NCBI GenBank assembly: GCA_035551675.1
Contig: DASZMV010000093.1
Location: 14,899-78,898, forward strand
Source: JAFECT01 sp035551675
Lineage (GTDB): Bacteria > Pseudomonadota > Alphaproteobacteria > Caulobacterales > Caulobacteraceae
Direction: 5' to 3'
DNA: 64,000 bases
Positions 52,453-60,929 of this stretch are shown here, piece after piece. Both the position numbers and the translations under genes were made by a program. Numbering within the stretch: position 1 is the first letter of the stretch; every line of letters begins with the position of its first letter. The notes under the pieces are model-generated. The model searched no databases, was not told the DNA's origin, and was given only the letters and a program-made list of their open reading frames with translations.

Positions 52453-53433
52453 GTGGCGCGGCTCACGGACGGACATGGCCGGCGGTTCTATTATCTCAGG
52501 CTCTCGGTCACCGAGGTCTGCAATTTCCGCTGCGCCTATTGCCTGCCCGACGGCTTTCACAAGACCGGCGACGACGCCTTCCTCAGCGTGGACGAAGCCG
52601 GCCGCGTCGCCTCCGCCTTCTCGGCCATCGGCGTCGCCAAGCTGCGCCTGACCGGGGGCGAGCCGACTACGCGCAAGGATATCGGGGCGCTCATCGCGCG
52701 CTCGGCCGCGACGCCCGGCATCGACAAGATCGCCATGACGACCAATGGCTGGAATCTCGACAAGCATGCGCGTGCCTGGCGCGACGCGGGCCTCACCGCG
52801 CTCAACGTCTCCATAGACTCGCTCGACCCCGCGCGTTTTGCTCAAATCACCGGCCACGATCGACTGAAGGGCGTGCTGGACGGTGTCGACGCGGCGCTTG
52901 CGCACGACTATGCGTCGGTGAAACTCAACGCGGTGCTGCTGCGCGACAATGCCGAGGCGGAGTTCCGCGCCTTCGCCGACTATGTGCGCGACCGCCCGAT
53001 CGCCGTGCGCTTCATCGAGCTGATGCGAACGCGCGACAACGTCGCCTATTTCAACGACCAGCACCTGAGCGGCGGGGTTCTGAAGACTTGGCTCGATCGC
53101 GAAGGCTGGATTCCCCGCACCCGCGCTTTCGACGACGGTCCCGCGGTCGAGTTCATCCACCCCGCTTACCAGGGTCGCATCGGCTTGATCGCCCCGTACG
53201 GCCAGGGGTTCTGCGACAGCTGCAACCGCCTGCGCGTCACCGCGCGAGGTAAGCTGCGCCTGTGCCTGTTTGGCGATGGCGGCGTCGATCTTCGCGACCT
53301 GCTGCAAAGCGACGACGACCGCGACGCGCTGGTCGAGCGCATCGTCGCGGCCATGGACGGTAAGGCCGCCGCGCACCGCCTCGCCGAAAACGACCCCGGC
53401 GATACACGGCACCTGGCGCAGTTGGGCGGCTGA
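52453..53433 (+). CDS. moaA: GTP 3',8-cyclase MoaA
   Basis: A 326-residue radical-SAM enzyme. The N-terminal cluster is VCNFRCAYC (Cys23, Cys27, Cys30), and the C-terminal cluster uses FCDSCNRLR and LRLCLF (Cys254, Cys257, Cys271). The protein ends QLGG, the conserved Gly-Gly needed for activity. It turns GTP into the 3',8-cyclo intermediate that MoaC uses. The GTG start at 52453 has GAGGAG upstream. It is convergent with the SnoaL-like gene, whose stop lies 7 bp away. Confidence 0.95.
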   Translation: MARLTDGHGRRFYYLRLSVTEVCNFRCAYCLPDGFHKTGDDAFLSVDEAGRVASAFSAIGVAKLRLTGGEPTTRKDIGALIARSAATPGIDKIAMTTNGWNLDKHARAWRDAGLTALNVSIDSLDPARFAQITGHDRLKGVLDGVDAALAHDYASVKLNAVLLRDNAEAEFRAFADYVRDRPIAVRFIELMRTRDNVAYFNDQHLSGGVLKTWLDREGWIPRTRAFDDGPAVEFIHPAYQGRIGLIAPYGQGFCDSCNRLRVTARGKLRLCLFGDGGVDLRDLLQSDDDRDALVERIVAAMDGKAAAHRLAENDPGDTRHLAQLGG

Positions 53434-53440
53434 TTGGCGG

Positions 53441-53917
53441 CTAGCTCTTCTTCGCGCTCACCGCCGAGGGAAAGCTCGCCGCGCCGCCGAAGTAGCAGTC
53501 GATCGACTGGATCCTGCCGCCGCGCACGCGATGGATCTCGACGTTGCGGAGCGCCTTGCCGTTCTTGGTGTGGCACAGATATTCGACCACAACCTGGTCG
53601 CCCTTCGCCATCAGGACCTCGAGATCGAACCCCTTGATGAAGTCGACCTGCGAATCCCAGCAGCGTGCCTTGAACGCCGCCCGGTCTATGTGATCGTCGT
53701 TGGGGCTGGTGAAGATGAATCCCTGCGCCAGCATGGCGTCGAACGGGGCCCAGTCCCTGACCTCCCAGGATTTATAGTAGTGCGTGATCAGGGCCTTGTT
53801 CCTGGCGATCTCGCCCGCACGGCCCTGTGCGGTCGCCGGATTCGGTCCCAACGCCGTCCCCGCGACGGTCCCCGCTCCAGCCGCGAACAGGATGCGGCGC
53901 GACAGTGTCGTCGACAT
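53441..53917 (-). CDS. Exported SnoaL-like domain protein
   Basis: A 158-residue protein. The leader MSTTLSRRILFAAGAGTVAG has a twin-Arg pattern and ends near ATAQG, then a SnoaL/NTF2-like fold: YYKSWEVRDWAPFDAMLAQG, FKARCWDSQVDFIKGFDLEV, VVVEYLCHTKNGKALRNVEI. Such proteins are isomerases, cyclases or have unknown roles; no catalytic residue can be assigned. The ATG at 53917 has GGGAGG upstream; the longer frame to 53986 is not coding-like. Its promoter gap holds a TetR-type palindrome at 53979-54000, shared with the dipeptidase promoter. Confidence 0.78.
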   Translation of the reverse strand: MSTTLSRRILFAAGAGTVAGTALGPNPATAQGRAGEIARNKALITHYYKSWEVRDWAPFDAMLAQGFIFTSPNDDHIDRAAFKARCWDSQVDFIKGFDLEVLMAKGDQVVVEYLCHTKNGKALRNVEIHRVRGGRIQSIDCYFGGAASFPSAVSAKKS

Positions 53918-53978
53918 ATGAAACCTCCCACGGACGCGGAAAACCCGCCCCCGACCTGTGCTGGCCCTCGACGGTATA

Positions 53979-54000
53979 CACTTCACCGATCGGTAAAGTG
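53979..54000. promoter_or_regulatory. TetR-type palindromic operator between SnoaL-like and dipeptidase genes
   Basis: CACTTCACCGATCGGTAAAG then TG forms a 22-bp near-perfect palindrome centred on ACCGATCGGT. It lies in the divergent gap between the leftward SnoaL-like gene and the rightward dipeptidase. The same ACCGATCGGT core is found in front of paaA at 62725-62736. Confidence 0.6.
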
Positions 54001-54121
54001 AATGTCAAGCCGCTTAAGGGCCGCCGTACGAAGCTGAAAATCATTTTCCGATCCGGAAAATATCTGGCGGACCAGCCCGGCGGCCGATAGCCTCGGGTCC
54101 TCAGTTTCCCAAGGGGCGGCC

Positions 54122-55450
54122 ATGAAACTCTCCCACGTCACCACGCTCGCCGCCGCGGCGGCCCTGGCGCTCGCCCTGACCGCCCAGGCCAAGGCCCCGC
54201 CCAAGCCGGTCCCCGCGGCCGATCCGGCCGCGCGGGTCGCGCGCGTGCTCGAACGCACGCCGCTGATCGACGGCCACAACGACCTGCCCTGGGAAATCCG
54301 CAGCCGCTTCGGCGGCGATTTCTCCAAGATCGACCTGACCAAGGACACCAGCCGCCTGCCGATCCACGGCGGCGACACCGGCCTGATGACCGACATCCCG
54401 CGCATGCGCGCAGGCCAAATGGGCGGCCAGTTCTGGTCGGTGTGGATTCCCGCCAGCACCACCGGTCCGGCTGCGGTGCAGACCACCATCGAACAGATCG
54501 ACCTCGTCCATCGCATGGTCGCGGCCTATCCCAACGATTTCGAAATGGCCTCCACCGCGGACGACGTCGTGCGCATCCATAAGTCGGGCAAGTTCGCCGC
54601 CATGATCGGCGTCGAAGGCGGCCACCAGATCGACAATTCACTGGCGGCCCTGCGCGCCTACTATGCGCTCGGCGCCCGCTACATGACGCTCACCCACACG
54701 TCGGACATCGACTGGGCCGACTCCGCCACCGACGATCCGAAGCACCATGGCCTGACGCCCTTCGGCGTCGCGGTGGTGCACGAGATGAATCGCCTCGGCA
54801 TGCTTGTGGATCTCAGCCACGTCTCGCCCGACACCATGCGCACGGCGCTGGCCGCGACGCGCTCGCCGGTGATGTTTTCGCACTCGGGCGCACGCGCCAT
54901 TGTCGACCATCCGCGCGACGTGCCCGACGACGTGCTGAAGCTGGTGGCGCAAAACCATGGCGTGGTGATGGTGAACTTCTATCCCGGCTATGTGGACCCC
55001 GCGCGCGCCCAGTGGGAAGCCGACCGCGCCGCCGAGATCACCCGCTTCAACGCCCCGCCCTACGCGGGCCTCTACATCGGCCAGCCGGAGCGCGCCAAGG
55101 CCGCGCTCGCCGAATGGGACAAGGCCCATCCCAAGCCGGTCACCACCGTCGCCATGGTCGCCGACCACATCGACCACGTGGCCAAGGTCTGCGGCCACGA
55201 CTGCGTGGGCCTGGGCTCGGATTTCGACGGCATCCCCGACGCGCCCCAGGGCCTGAGCGGCGTCGACAAATTCCCAGCGGTCCTGGAAGAGCTCGCGCGC
55301 CGCGGCTGGAGCGATGAGGACCTGGCCAAGGTCGCCGGCGGCAATATATTGCGGGTCATGCGCGACAATGAGGTGGAAGCGAAGAAGCTTCAGGCGCTAG
55401 AACCCGCCTCGGTCGCGACCGTCGAAGGGCTCGACGGTCCCGCCAAATAG
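54122..55450 (+). CDS. Membrane dipeptidase (peptidase family M19), exported
   Basis: A 442-residue protein. Signal peptide MKLSHVTTLAAAAALALALT, ending AQAKAPP, is followed by LIDGHNDLPWEI (metal ligands His52 and Asp54), IGVEGGHQIDNSLAALRAYY (the bridging Glu region), DLSHVSPDTM, SHSGARAIV and GSDFDGI. M19 dipeptidases are zinc enzymes that cleave dipeptides, including D-amino-acid or beta-lactam ring substrates. Length and motifs are normal. It is followed after 8 bp by two DUF1993 genes on the same strand. Confidence 0.9.
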   Translation: MKLSHVTTLAAAAALALALTAQAKAPPKPVPAADPAARVARVLERTPLIDGHNDLPWEIRSRFGGDFSKIDLTKDTSRLPIHGGDTGLMTDIPRMRAGQMGGQFWSVWIPASTTGPAAVQTTIEQIDLVHRMVAAYPNDFEMASTADDVVRIHKSGKFAAMIGVEGGHQIDNSLAALRAYYALGARYMTLTHTSDIDWADSATDDPKHHGLTPFGVAVVHEMNRLGMLVDLSHVSPDTMRTALAATRSPVMFSHSGARAIVDHPRDVPDDVLKLVAQNHGVVMVNFYPGYVDPARAQWEADRAAEITRFNAPPYAGLYIGQPERAKAALAEWDKAHPKPVTTVAMVADHIDHVAKVCGHDCVGLGSDFDGIPDAPQGLSGVDKFPAVLEELARRGWSDEDLAKVAGGNILRVMRDNEVEAKKLQALEPASVATVEGLDGPAK

Positions 55451-55458
55451 GAACCGCC

Positions 55459-56010
55459 ATGAGCCGCCAGTTCTACGACTTCGCCACCGTCACCTTCACT
55501 CAGATGCTGACCAATCTGATCAAGGTGCTGGACAAGGCGGCCGACCACGCCAAGAGCCAGGGTCTCGACCCCGATGCCTATGTCGAGGCGAAACTCGCGC
55601 CCGACATGTTCCCGCTGAAGCTTCAGATCCAGGTCGCGTGCGTACAGGTGAACGACGCCATCACAATCTTCACCAACGCCGGCGAGGTCGTACGCCCCGG
55701 CGCATGCACCGACACGACGCTCGAAGACTTGAAAGCGCGGATGTCCGCCGCCCTCGCCAATGTCGCGTCCGCCACGCCGGAGAGTTTCGAAGGCGCCGAA
55801 ACCCGTGTCGTCGACATGCCCCTGTTCGGGACCAAGCACCTCGTCACCGACGGCGAGAGCATGTTGCGCGACTGGACCTTCCCCCACTTCTATTTCGCGA
55901 TGACCACCGCCTACGACATCCTGCGCCACGAAGGCGTCCCCCTCGGCAAGCCCGACTTCGCCGCCCACATCGGCGCGATGATCGTGGACAGGGCGGGGGC
56001 GGCGGCGTGA
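55459..56010 (+). CDS. DUF1993 family protein, copy 1
   Basis: A 183-residue alpha-helical protein of the DUF1993 family: FTQMLTNLIKVLDKAADHAK, VEAKLAPDMFPLKLQIQVAC, NFYFAMTTAYDILRHEGVPL-like ending (HFYFAMTTAYDIL). The family resembles the DinB-like four-helix fold but its function is unknown. The next gene is its paralogue and overlaps it by GTGA. No signal peptide is seen. Confidence 0.85.
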   Translation: MSRQFYDFATVTFTQMLTNLIKVLDKAADHAKSQGLDPDAYVEAKLAPDMFPLKLQIQVACVQVNDAITIFTNAGEVVRPGACTDTTLEDLKARMSAALANVASATPESFEGAETRVVDMPLFGTKHLVTDGESMLRDWTFPHFYFAMTTAYDILRHEGVPLGKPDFAAHIGAMIVDRAGAAA

Positions 56011-56540
56011 GCACGGCCTTCATCCTGATCCAGAGCGCAGCGCCCATGCTGCGCAATCTCGCCGCCATCCTCGACAAGGCCGAAGCGCACGCGCAAGCGT
56101 CGGGCAAGTCCGCCGACGACTACGTCGACGCCCGCCTGGCGCCCGACATGTTCAACCTCGCCCGCCAGGTCCAGTTCGCCTGCTACGGCCCGACCGCCGG
56201 CGCCGGACGCCTGATCGGCAAGCTCGCCGTGCCTCCCGGCGACCCCGATGCCACCTTCACGGCAATGAAGACGCGCATCGCCGCCGCCGTCGCGGCCCTT
56301 GAAGCCATGAACGCCGGCGACTTCGCCGGCGCCGACGATCGCGACGTCGTCCAGCCGATGCAGGGCACGCGCGTTCTGGAAGCGAAGGGCCTCGCCTACG
56401 TCCGCGACTGGCTGATGCCCAACTTCTATTTTCACCTGGTCACGGCCTACGACATCCTGCGCAACCAGGGCGTCGACCTCAGCAAACGCGACTACCTCGG
56501 GCACATCGGCCCGATGATTCGGGATGCGGCGGTCGCCTGA
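56007..56540 (+). CDS. DUF1993 family protein, copy 2
   Basis: A 177-residue paralogue of the preceding gene with the same blocks: MLRNLAAILDKAEAHAQASG, VDARLAPDMFNLARQVQFAC and NFYFHLVTAYDILRNQGVDL. The GTG at 56007 overlaps the preceding stop. The tandem pair with an M19 dipeptidase suggests co-expression, but nothing in the sequence explains the function. A palindromic repeat follows 35 bp after the stop. Confidence 0.85.
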   Translation: MSTAFILIQSAAPMLRNLAAILDKAEAHAQASGKSADDYVDARLAPDMFNLARQVQFACYGPTAGAGRLIGKLAVPPGDPDATFTAMKTRIAAAVAALEAMNAGDFAGADDRDVVQPMQGTRVLEAKGLAYVRDWLMPNFYFHLVTAYDILRNQGVDLSKRDYLGHIGPMIRDAAVA

Positions 56541-56574
56541 CATCCGATTGGCATATCTGGACATTCAAATATTA

Positions 56575-56705
56575 CCGTCATCCCGGGCTTGTCCCGGGAC
56601 CCGGGGTCGGTGTGTGAACTCTTCTGTTCGCAGGTTCGCGCAAGCGCTCACACCACGCTAGTTGCGAGCCGAACGCTGGGTCCCGCGACAAGCCCGGGAT
56701 GACGG
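56575..56705. repeat. Palindromic interspersed repeat (about 130 bp)
   Basis: The left arm 56575-56602 (CCGTCATCCCGGGCTTGTCC then CGGGACCC) and right arm 56678-56705 (GGGTCCCGCGACAAGCCCGG then GATGACGG) are inverted copies around about 75 bp. This family of ATCCCGGGCTTGTCCCGGG palindromes is widespread between genes in alphaproteobacteria. It has no coding potential and may act as a terminator or mRNA-stabilising hairpin. Confidence 0.75.
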
Positions 56706-56735
56706 GTATATTATTAGGGTCGCGCGCTCCCTTAC

Positions 56736-56800
56736 GCGTTCGGCCCCGGCCAACCCGCGATGGCGTCGATGACCCGCGCATTCTCCTCATCCGCGCGCAC
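56736..56800 (-). pseudogene. Fragment duplicating the 3' end of the hisC-like gene
   Basis: Positions 56736-56800 match 57354-57418 at most sites (shared GCGATGGCGTCGAT and ACCCGCGC blocks). The latter is the end of the intact aminotransferase (ENARVIDAIAGWPGPNA). The fragment is only about 65 bp and is separated from the intact copy by the secreted-protein gene, so it is a remnant of a duplication or recombination event. Confidence 0.6.
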
Positions 56801-56803
56801 TCT

Positions 56804-57292
56804 TCAGTTCGCGGCTTCCCGGTCGAACACCAGCACCTGCGAGAACTTCCGACCTTTTCTGTTCGTACCGTCGTCGGTGATGGTCAGGACCTTGCCATCC
56901 GGAGAGACCGACCGAACGGCGACGCCCGCGATTTTGCCGTCTCGCTTTTCTTCCGATCTGACGGTTCGTGCGTCAACGCGCACGGCATTGAGGGTGTCGT
57001 AGACGGCGGAACCCTTCATCGGATAATCATGACCATCATATTGGTAGATGTAGTCGACCTGCATGCGTCCGCCGCCGGCGTCGACGCCTGACCACGAGAC
57101 TAACACTCCGGTAGGAACGGCTCGATACACTCGAGTCTGGCTCCGCCATCCCGGACCCGGTGTGAAGGTCGACTTTTCAGCATTCAGCTTCCAGGTTCCC
57201 AGAACCGGATCTTCGGCTGGCGCCGCCTGGGCCATCGACAGCCCAACGGCGAAAAAGCATCCGAAGAGAAAAACTACATGGCGTCGGATCAT
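56804..57292 (-). CDS. Secreted protein of unknown function
   Basis: A 162-residue exported protein with leader MIRRHVVFLFGCFFAVGLSM cleaved near AQAAPA, then a beta-rich, lipocalin-like pattern: PVLGTWKLNAEKSTFTPGPG, YQYDGHDYPMKGSAVYDTLN, KVLTITDDGTNRKGRKF and VLVFDREAAN. This is common in small secreted proteins of proteobacteria; no function is known. The ATG at 57292 has GAGGAAC upstream. It lies between a hisC-like fragment and the intact hisC-like gene and may have been inserted there. Codon use is typical of the window. Confidence 0.7.
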   Translation of the reverse strand: MIRRHVVFLFGCFFAVGLSMAQAAPAEDPVLGTWKLNAEKSTFTPGPGWRSQTRVYRAVPTGVLVSWSGVDAGGGRMQVDYIYQYDGHDYPMKGSAVYDTLNAVRVDARTVRSEEKRDGKIAGVAVRSVSPDGKVLTITDDGTNRKGRKFSQVLVFDREAAN

Positions 57293-57350
57293 AGAGTTCC
57301 TCCCGAGTAAGAGAATCAGGCGCAGCTTCATCCCAACCGCGACAATCTTA

Positions 57351-58418
57351 TCAGGCGTTCGGGCCTGGCCAGCCCGCGATGGCGTCGATTACCCGCGCGT
57401 TTTCCTCGTCCGTGCCGAAACTCACCCGCGCCGCGTCGGGCATGCGGTAGCCCTTCAATCCGAAGGCCACGATGTTGTTCTCGCTCAGGTGATCCGTCAG
57501 CCCCGGCGCGTGGGGGAAGAACACGAAGTTGGTGTAACCGAGCAGCATCGGCGGCAGGCGGTCGGCGGCCGCGCGATACATGGCCTTGCTGCGTTCGGCG
57601 TGCTGGCGCACCGCCTCGAGATGGCCCTCGTCGCCGAAGGCGGCTTCGGCGGCGGCCTGTGAAGGCGTCGGAATGTTGAACACCGGCCGGACGCGATCCA
57701 GCGCATCGACCAGCGCTGCGGGCCCATGTAGCCAACCCACGCGCATCGCCGCCAGGCCGTAGGCCTTGGAGAAGGTGCGCATCACCGCGACGTTGCCGTC
57801 CTCGCTCACCCACTCGTGGCCGGCGCTGTAGCCGGGTGCGGTGACGTACTCCGCGTAGGCGGTGTCGAGCACCAGCAGCACCTCCGGCGGAATCGCGCGG
57901 CGGATGGCGTCAAGCGCCTCGGGTTCGATCAGGGCGCCGGTTGGGTTGTTCGGATTGGCCACAAAGACGATGCGCGTCCGGTCGGTGAGTTTCGCCGCCA
58001 CCGACTTCGAGTCGAGCACGTAGTCGACCTCTTCGGCGTCGACCACCTTGCCGCCGGCGGCCATCGTCGCGATGCGGTAGATCGCAAACGCCGTGGCGCC
58101 GCAGACGATCTCGTCGCCCGGCTCCAGCAGCGAGCGGCAGCACAAGTGGATCAACTCTTCGGAGCCGTGACCGCAGACGATGAACGCCGGGTCGACGCCG
58201 ATCTTGCCGGCGATCTTGCGCCGAAGCGCGGTCGACAGACCATCGGGGTAGCGTTCCGGATTGGCGGCGGCGGCGATCCCCGCGGCGCGCGCGGCGGGCG
58301 ACGGGCCCAGCGCCGACTCGTTGGCGTCGACATAGATTGCGGTCGAGGGATCGGGGACGTTGCGGCTGGCGGGCTGGTAGCGCGGCGCGGCCAGGACCGA
58401 CGGTTTCGGTTTCAGCAT
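57351..58418 (-). CDS. HisC-like PLP-dependent aminotransferase
   Basis: A 355-residue fold-type I aminotransferase resembling histidinol-phosphate or aromatic aminotransferases: ANESALGPSPAA, FVANPNNPTGALIEPE (PLP-contacting Asn), LVLDTAYAEY and FSKAYGLAAMRVGWLHG with the Schiff-base Lys. It starts 9 bp after the stop of paaE, so it is probably co-transcribed with the phenylacetate genes. An aromatic aminotransferase making phenylpyruvate would suit that context, but HisC activity is equally possible from sequence. The start MLKPKPSVLAA has GGGGAG upstream. Confidence 0.82.
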   Translation of the reverse strand: MLKPKPSVLAAPRYQPASRNVPDPSTAIYVDANESALGPSPAARAAGIAAAANPERYPDGLSTALRRKIAGKIGVDPAFIVCGHGSEELIHLCCRSLLEPGDEIVCGATAFAIYRIATMAAGGKVVDAEEVDYVLDSKSVAAKLTDRTRIVFVANPNNPTGALIEPEALDAIRRAIPPEVLLVLDTAYAEYVTAPGYSAGHEWVSEDGNVAVMRTFSKAYGLAAMRVGWLHGPAALVDALDRVRPVFNIPTPSQAAAEAAFGDEGHLEAVRQHAERSKAMYRAAADRLPPMLLGYTNFVFFPHAPGLTDHLSENNIVAFGLKGYRMPDAARVSFGTDEENARVIDAIAGWPGPNA

Positions 58419-58427
58419 CCCGCTCCC

Positions 58428-59510
58428 CTAGAGATCATAGTTCACCGCGACGCCCTCGCTCACCGGCACGGCCTGGCAGGTGAGCACATAACCCTCGGCG
58501 AGCTCTTCGGGGCTCAAGCCGTAGTTGGTTTTCATCTCGACCTCGCCGGCCACCACCTTGGCGCGGCACGTCGCGCAGACGCCGGCCTTGCAGGCGAAGG
58601 GCGCCGGCAGGCCCGCCGCGCGCGCATTGTCGAGGATCGCGCCCTTGGCGGGATCGAAGGACACCTTCACCCGGCGTCCTTCCAGCGTCACGCTCATCTC
58701 GAGCCCCGCGGCCTTGGCCTCCAGCACCTCGGCGCGCGCCAGATCGTGCGCGGTCGGGCGCCCGACAGTGAAGCGCTCGATCAGGATCTTCGCGGGATCG
58801 ACCTTGCGCGACAGCAGGCCCTGTTCGATCGCATCCATCATCGGCCCCGGGCCGCAGATGAAGAAGGCGTCGACGATCGAGGCGTCCACCAGCGCGCCCA
58901 GCACCTCCTCGGTCTTGGCGACGTCAAGGCGGCCGTTGAACAGTTCGATCTCCTCCGCCTCGTCCTCGAGGAAGTGATAGACCTCCAGCCGGTCGAGGAA
59001 GCGGTTCTTCAGCGCCGCCAGCTCCTCCAGGAACATGATCGTCACTGACGAACGGTTGCCGTAGAGCAAGGTGAAGGAACTCTTCGGTTCCACCGTCAGC
59101 GCCGTCTTCAACAGCGACAGGATCGGCGTGATCCCCGACCCGCCGGCGAAACCGACGTAGCGCCGCCGCGCGTCCGGATCGAACTTCCAGGTGAAGGAGC
59201 CGTGGGGCGCCATCACCTCCATCACGTCGCCGGCCTTCACCGTTCCGTTGACGAAGGACGAAAACGCCCCGCCCGCGATCTGCTTCACCGCGATGCGGAG
59301 TTCATTCTCGTCCGGCGCAACGCAAACTGAATAGTTGCGGCGCACATCCTCGCCGTCGAGGTCATGGCGCAACGTCAGGTGCTGCCCGGCACGGAACGCG
59401 AACCGCTCCCGCAGGTGCTCCGGGAGTTCGAAGCGCAGCGACACGGAATCGGCCGTTTCGCGACGAACTTCGGCGACCTTGAGTTTGTGAAATTGCGAGC
59501 CTGCGCTCAC
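58428..59510 (-). CDS. paaE: Phenylacetyl-CoA 1,2-epoxidase reductase subunit PaaE
   Basis: A 360-residue iron-sulfur flavoprotein: FAD-binding RxYS-type motif (RRNYSVCVAPDE), NAD-binding FAGGSGITPILSLLK, and a C-terminal plant-type 2Fe-2S domain with CKAGVCATCRAKV and a final Cys in GYVLTCQAVP. It feeds electrons from NADPH to the PaaA-PaaC epoxidase. GTG start at 59510 with GAGG upstream. It is separated from paaD by a 187-bp gap that contains an inverted repeat, unusual for this operon. Confidence 0.92.
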   Translation of the reverse strand: MSAGSQFHKLKVAEVRRETADSVSLRFELPEHLRERFAFRAGQHLTLRHDLDGEDVRRNYSVCVAPDENELRIAVKQIAGGAFSSFVNGTVKAGDVMEVMAPHGSFTWKFDPDARRRYVGFAGGSGITPILSLLKTALTVEPKSSFTLLYGNRSSVTIMFLEELAALKNRFLDRLEVYHFLEDEAEEIELFNGRLDVAKTEEVLGALVDASIVDAFFICGPGPMMDAIEQGLLSRKVDPAKILIERFTVGRPTAHDLARAEVLEAKAAGLEMSVTLEGRRVKVSFDPAKGAILDNARAAGLPAPFACKAGVCATCRAKVVAGEVEMKTNYGLSPEELAEGYVLTCQAVPVSEGVAVNYDL

Positions 59511-59534
59511 GATGTGACCTCAGGAAGGGAAAGT

Positions 59535-59688
59535 GAACCACGAAGCGCACAAAGCGCACGAAGAAGATGCTCAAACGCCAACCCGCCAGGACGTCCGTTA
59601 CTGACCGCGCGAGGCGCGGTCGAAAAAGACAAGGGCGCACACCTCGCGGCCGAACCCTTCTTCGTGCGCTTTGTGCGCTTGGTGGTTA
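59535..59688. repeat. Inverted-repeat element inside the paa operon
   Basis: The arm at 59535-59565 (AACCACGAAGCGCACAAAGC then GCACGAAGAAG) is the near-perfect reverse complement of 59658-59688 (CTTCTTCGTGCGCTTTGTGC then GCTTGGTGGTT). About 92 bp without a supported gene lie between them. It looks like a MITE-like palindromic element between paaD and paaE. Confidence 0.7.
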
Positions 59689-59697
59689 ATTTTACTT

Positions 59698-60171
59698 TCA
59701 ATGACATTTGAACCGGTCGAACGGCTCCGCGCACGACAAGCACCGCATCAAGGCCTTGCACGGCGTGGAGCCGAACCGGCTGATCTCCTCCACCTCGGTC
59801 GAGCCGCAGCGCGGACACTCCACCGCCGCCTCGGCCTTCAGCGTCCCACGCCCATCCCCGCGCGGAGGCGGCGCGATGCCGTAGGCGCGCAGTTTTTCGC
59901 GGCCTTCGTCGCTGATCCAGTCGGTGGTCCAGGGCGGCGACAGGTCGATGACGATGTCGAGGTCGCGCATGCCCGCGTCGTCCAGCGCCTTGCGGATCAT
60001 GCGCTCAATCGCAATCGTCGCGGGACAGCCGGTATAGGTCGGGGTGATGTGCACGGCCTCGTCGTCGACGCGGCGCACGATGCCGAGGTCCACCACCGAC
60101 ACCGCGGGAATTTCAGGGTCGGGTACGTCGCCCAGAACGTCCAACACGCGCGACGACAATAGCGCGCTCAC
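59698..60171 (-). CDS. paaD: Phenylacetate degradation protein PaaD
   Basis: A 157-residue protein of the MIP18/DUF59 family: DVPDPEIPAVSVVDLGIVRR and HITPTYTGCPATIAIERMIR, with a C-terminal zinc-ribbon-like domain (VECPRCGSTEVEEISRFGS, CKALMRCLSCAEPFDRFKCH). PaaD is thought to help assemble the metal centres of the epoxidase. Start GTG at 60171 overlaps the paaC stop (GTGA); GTG 60174 is also possible. The Cys pairs are intact. Confidence 0.92.
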   Translation of the reverse strand: MSALLSSRVLDVLGDVPDPEIPAVSVVDLGIVRRVDDEAVHITPTYTGCPATIAIERMIRKALDDAGMRDLDIVIDLSPPWTTDWISDEGREKLRAYGIAPPPRGDGRGTLKAEAAVECPRCGSTEVEEISRFGSTPCKALMRCLSCAEPFDRFKCH

Positions 60172-60929
60172 CACGTCGCTCCCGGATAGGCGCGTTGCAG
60201 GAACTGCATCTCCGACAGCATGTGACCGAGGTGTTCGGAGTGACGTCCCACACGGCCGCCGATAATCCCGCGCCTCGGCGCCGGACGCTCCAACCCCGCG
60301 TCGGCCAGCACCGCGTCCACCCGCGCGTCCCAGGCCGGGCGCAGCGCTGCGCGCGCGACGCCCGCGCCGCTAACCGTCACGCTCTCATCGACCAGGTCGT
60401 CGTGGAACAGCTCGTCCACGAAGCGCCACATCCAATCCAACCCATGGATCACCCGCGCGCGGCTCTCCTCGGTGCCGTCGCCCAGGCGCACGATCCATTC
60501 GGATGACAGCTTGGCGTGATAGGTCGTCTCCTTCACCCCCTTGGCCGCGACCGCCGCGAGCGTCGCATCGTTCGATCCCGTTAACGCGTCGAGGTAGAGT
60601 TCATGCCAGGTCGAGAACAGGAACTGGCGCGCCATGGTCTGGGCAAAGTCGCCGTTCGGCTGTTCCACCAGCAGACAGTTCTTGAAATCCATCACGTCGC
60701 GATGAAACGCCAGCGCGTCCGCGTCGCGGCCCTTGCCCTCCAGCGCGCCGGCGTAGGCCAGGAAATGCTGCGCCTGACCCAGCAGGTCGAGCCCGATGTT
60801 GGCCAACGCCAGGTCGAGCTCGAGCATGGGCGCATGCCCACACCACTCCGACAGCCGCTGGCCGAGCACCAGAGCGTCATCGCCGAGGCGCATGGCGTAG
60901 TCGCGGAGCGCGTGGCCAGACGACATCAT
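60168..60929 (-). CDS. paaC: Phenylacetyl-CoA epoxidase structural subunit PaaC
   Basis: A 253-residue ferritin-like protein: YAMRLGDDALVLGQRLSEWC, LELDLALANIGLDLLGQAQH, KETTYHAKLSSEWIVRLGDG. PaaC pairs with PaaA as the non-catalytic structural subunit of the epoxidase. The start ATGATG overlaps the stop of the inserted membrane-protein gene. Length is normal. It precedes paaD by a GTGA overlap. Confidence 0.92.
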   Translation of the reverse strand: MMSSGHALRDYAMRLGDDALVLGQRLSEWCGHAPMLELDLALANIGLDLLGQAQHFLAYAGALEGKGRDADALAFHRDVMDFKNCLLVEQPNGDFAQTMARQFLFSTWHELYLDALTGSNDATLAAVAAKGVKETTYHAKLSSEWIVRLGDGTEESRARVIHGLDWMWRFVDELFHDDLVDESVTVSGAGVARAALRPAWDARVDAVLADAGLERPAPRRGIIGGRVGRHSEHLGHMLSEMQFLQRAYPGATW

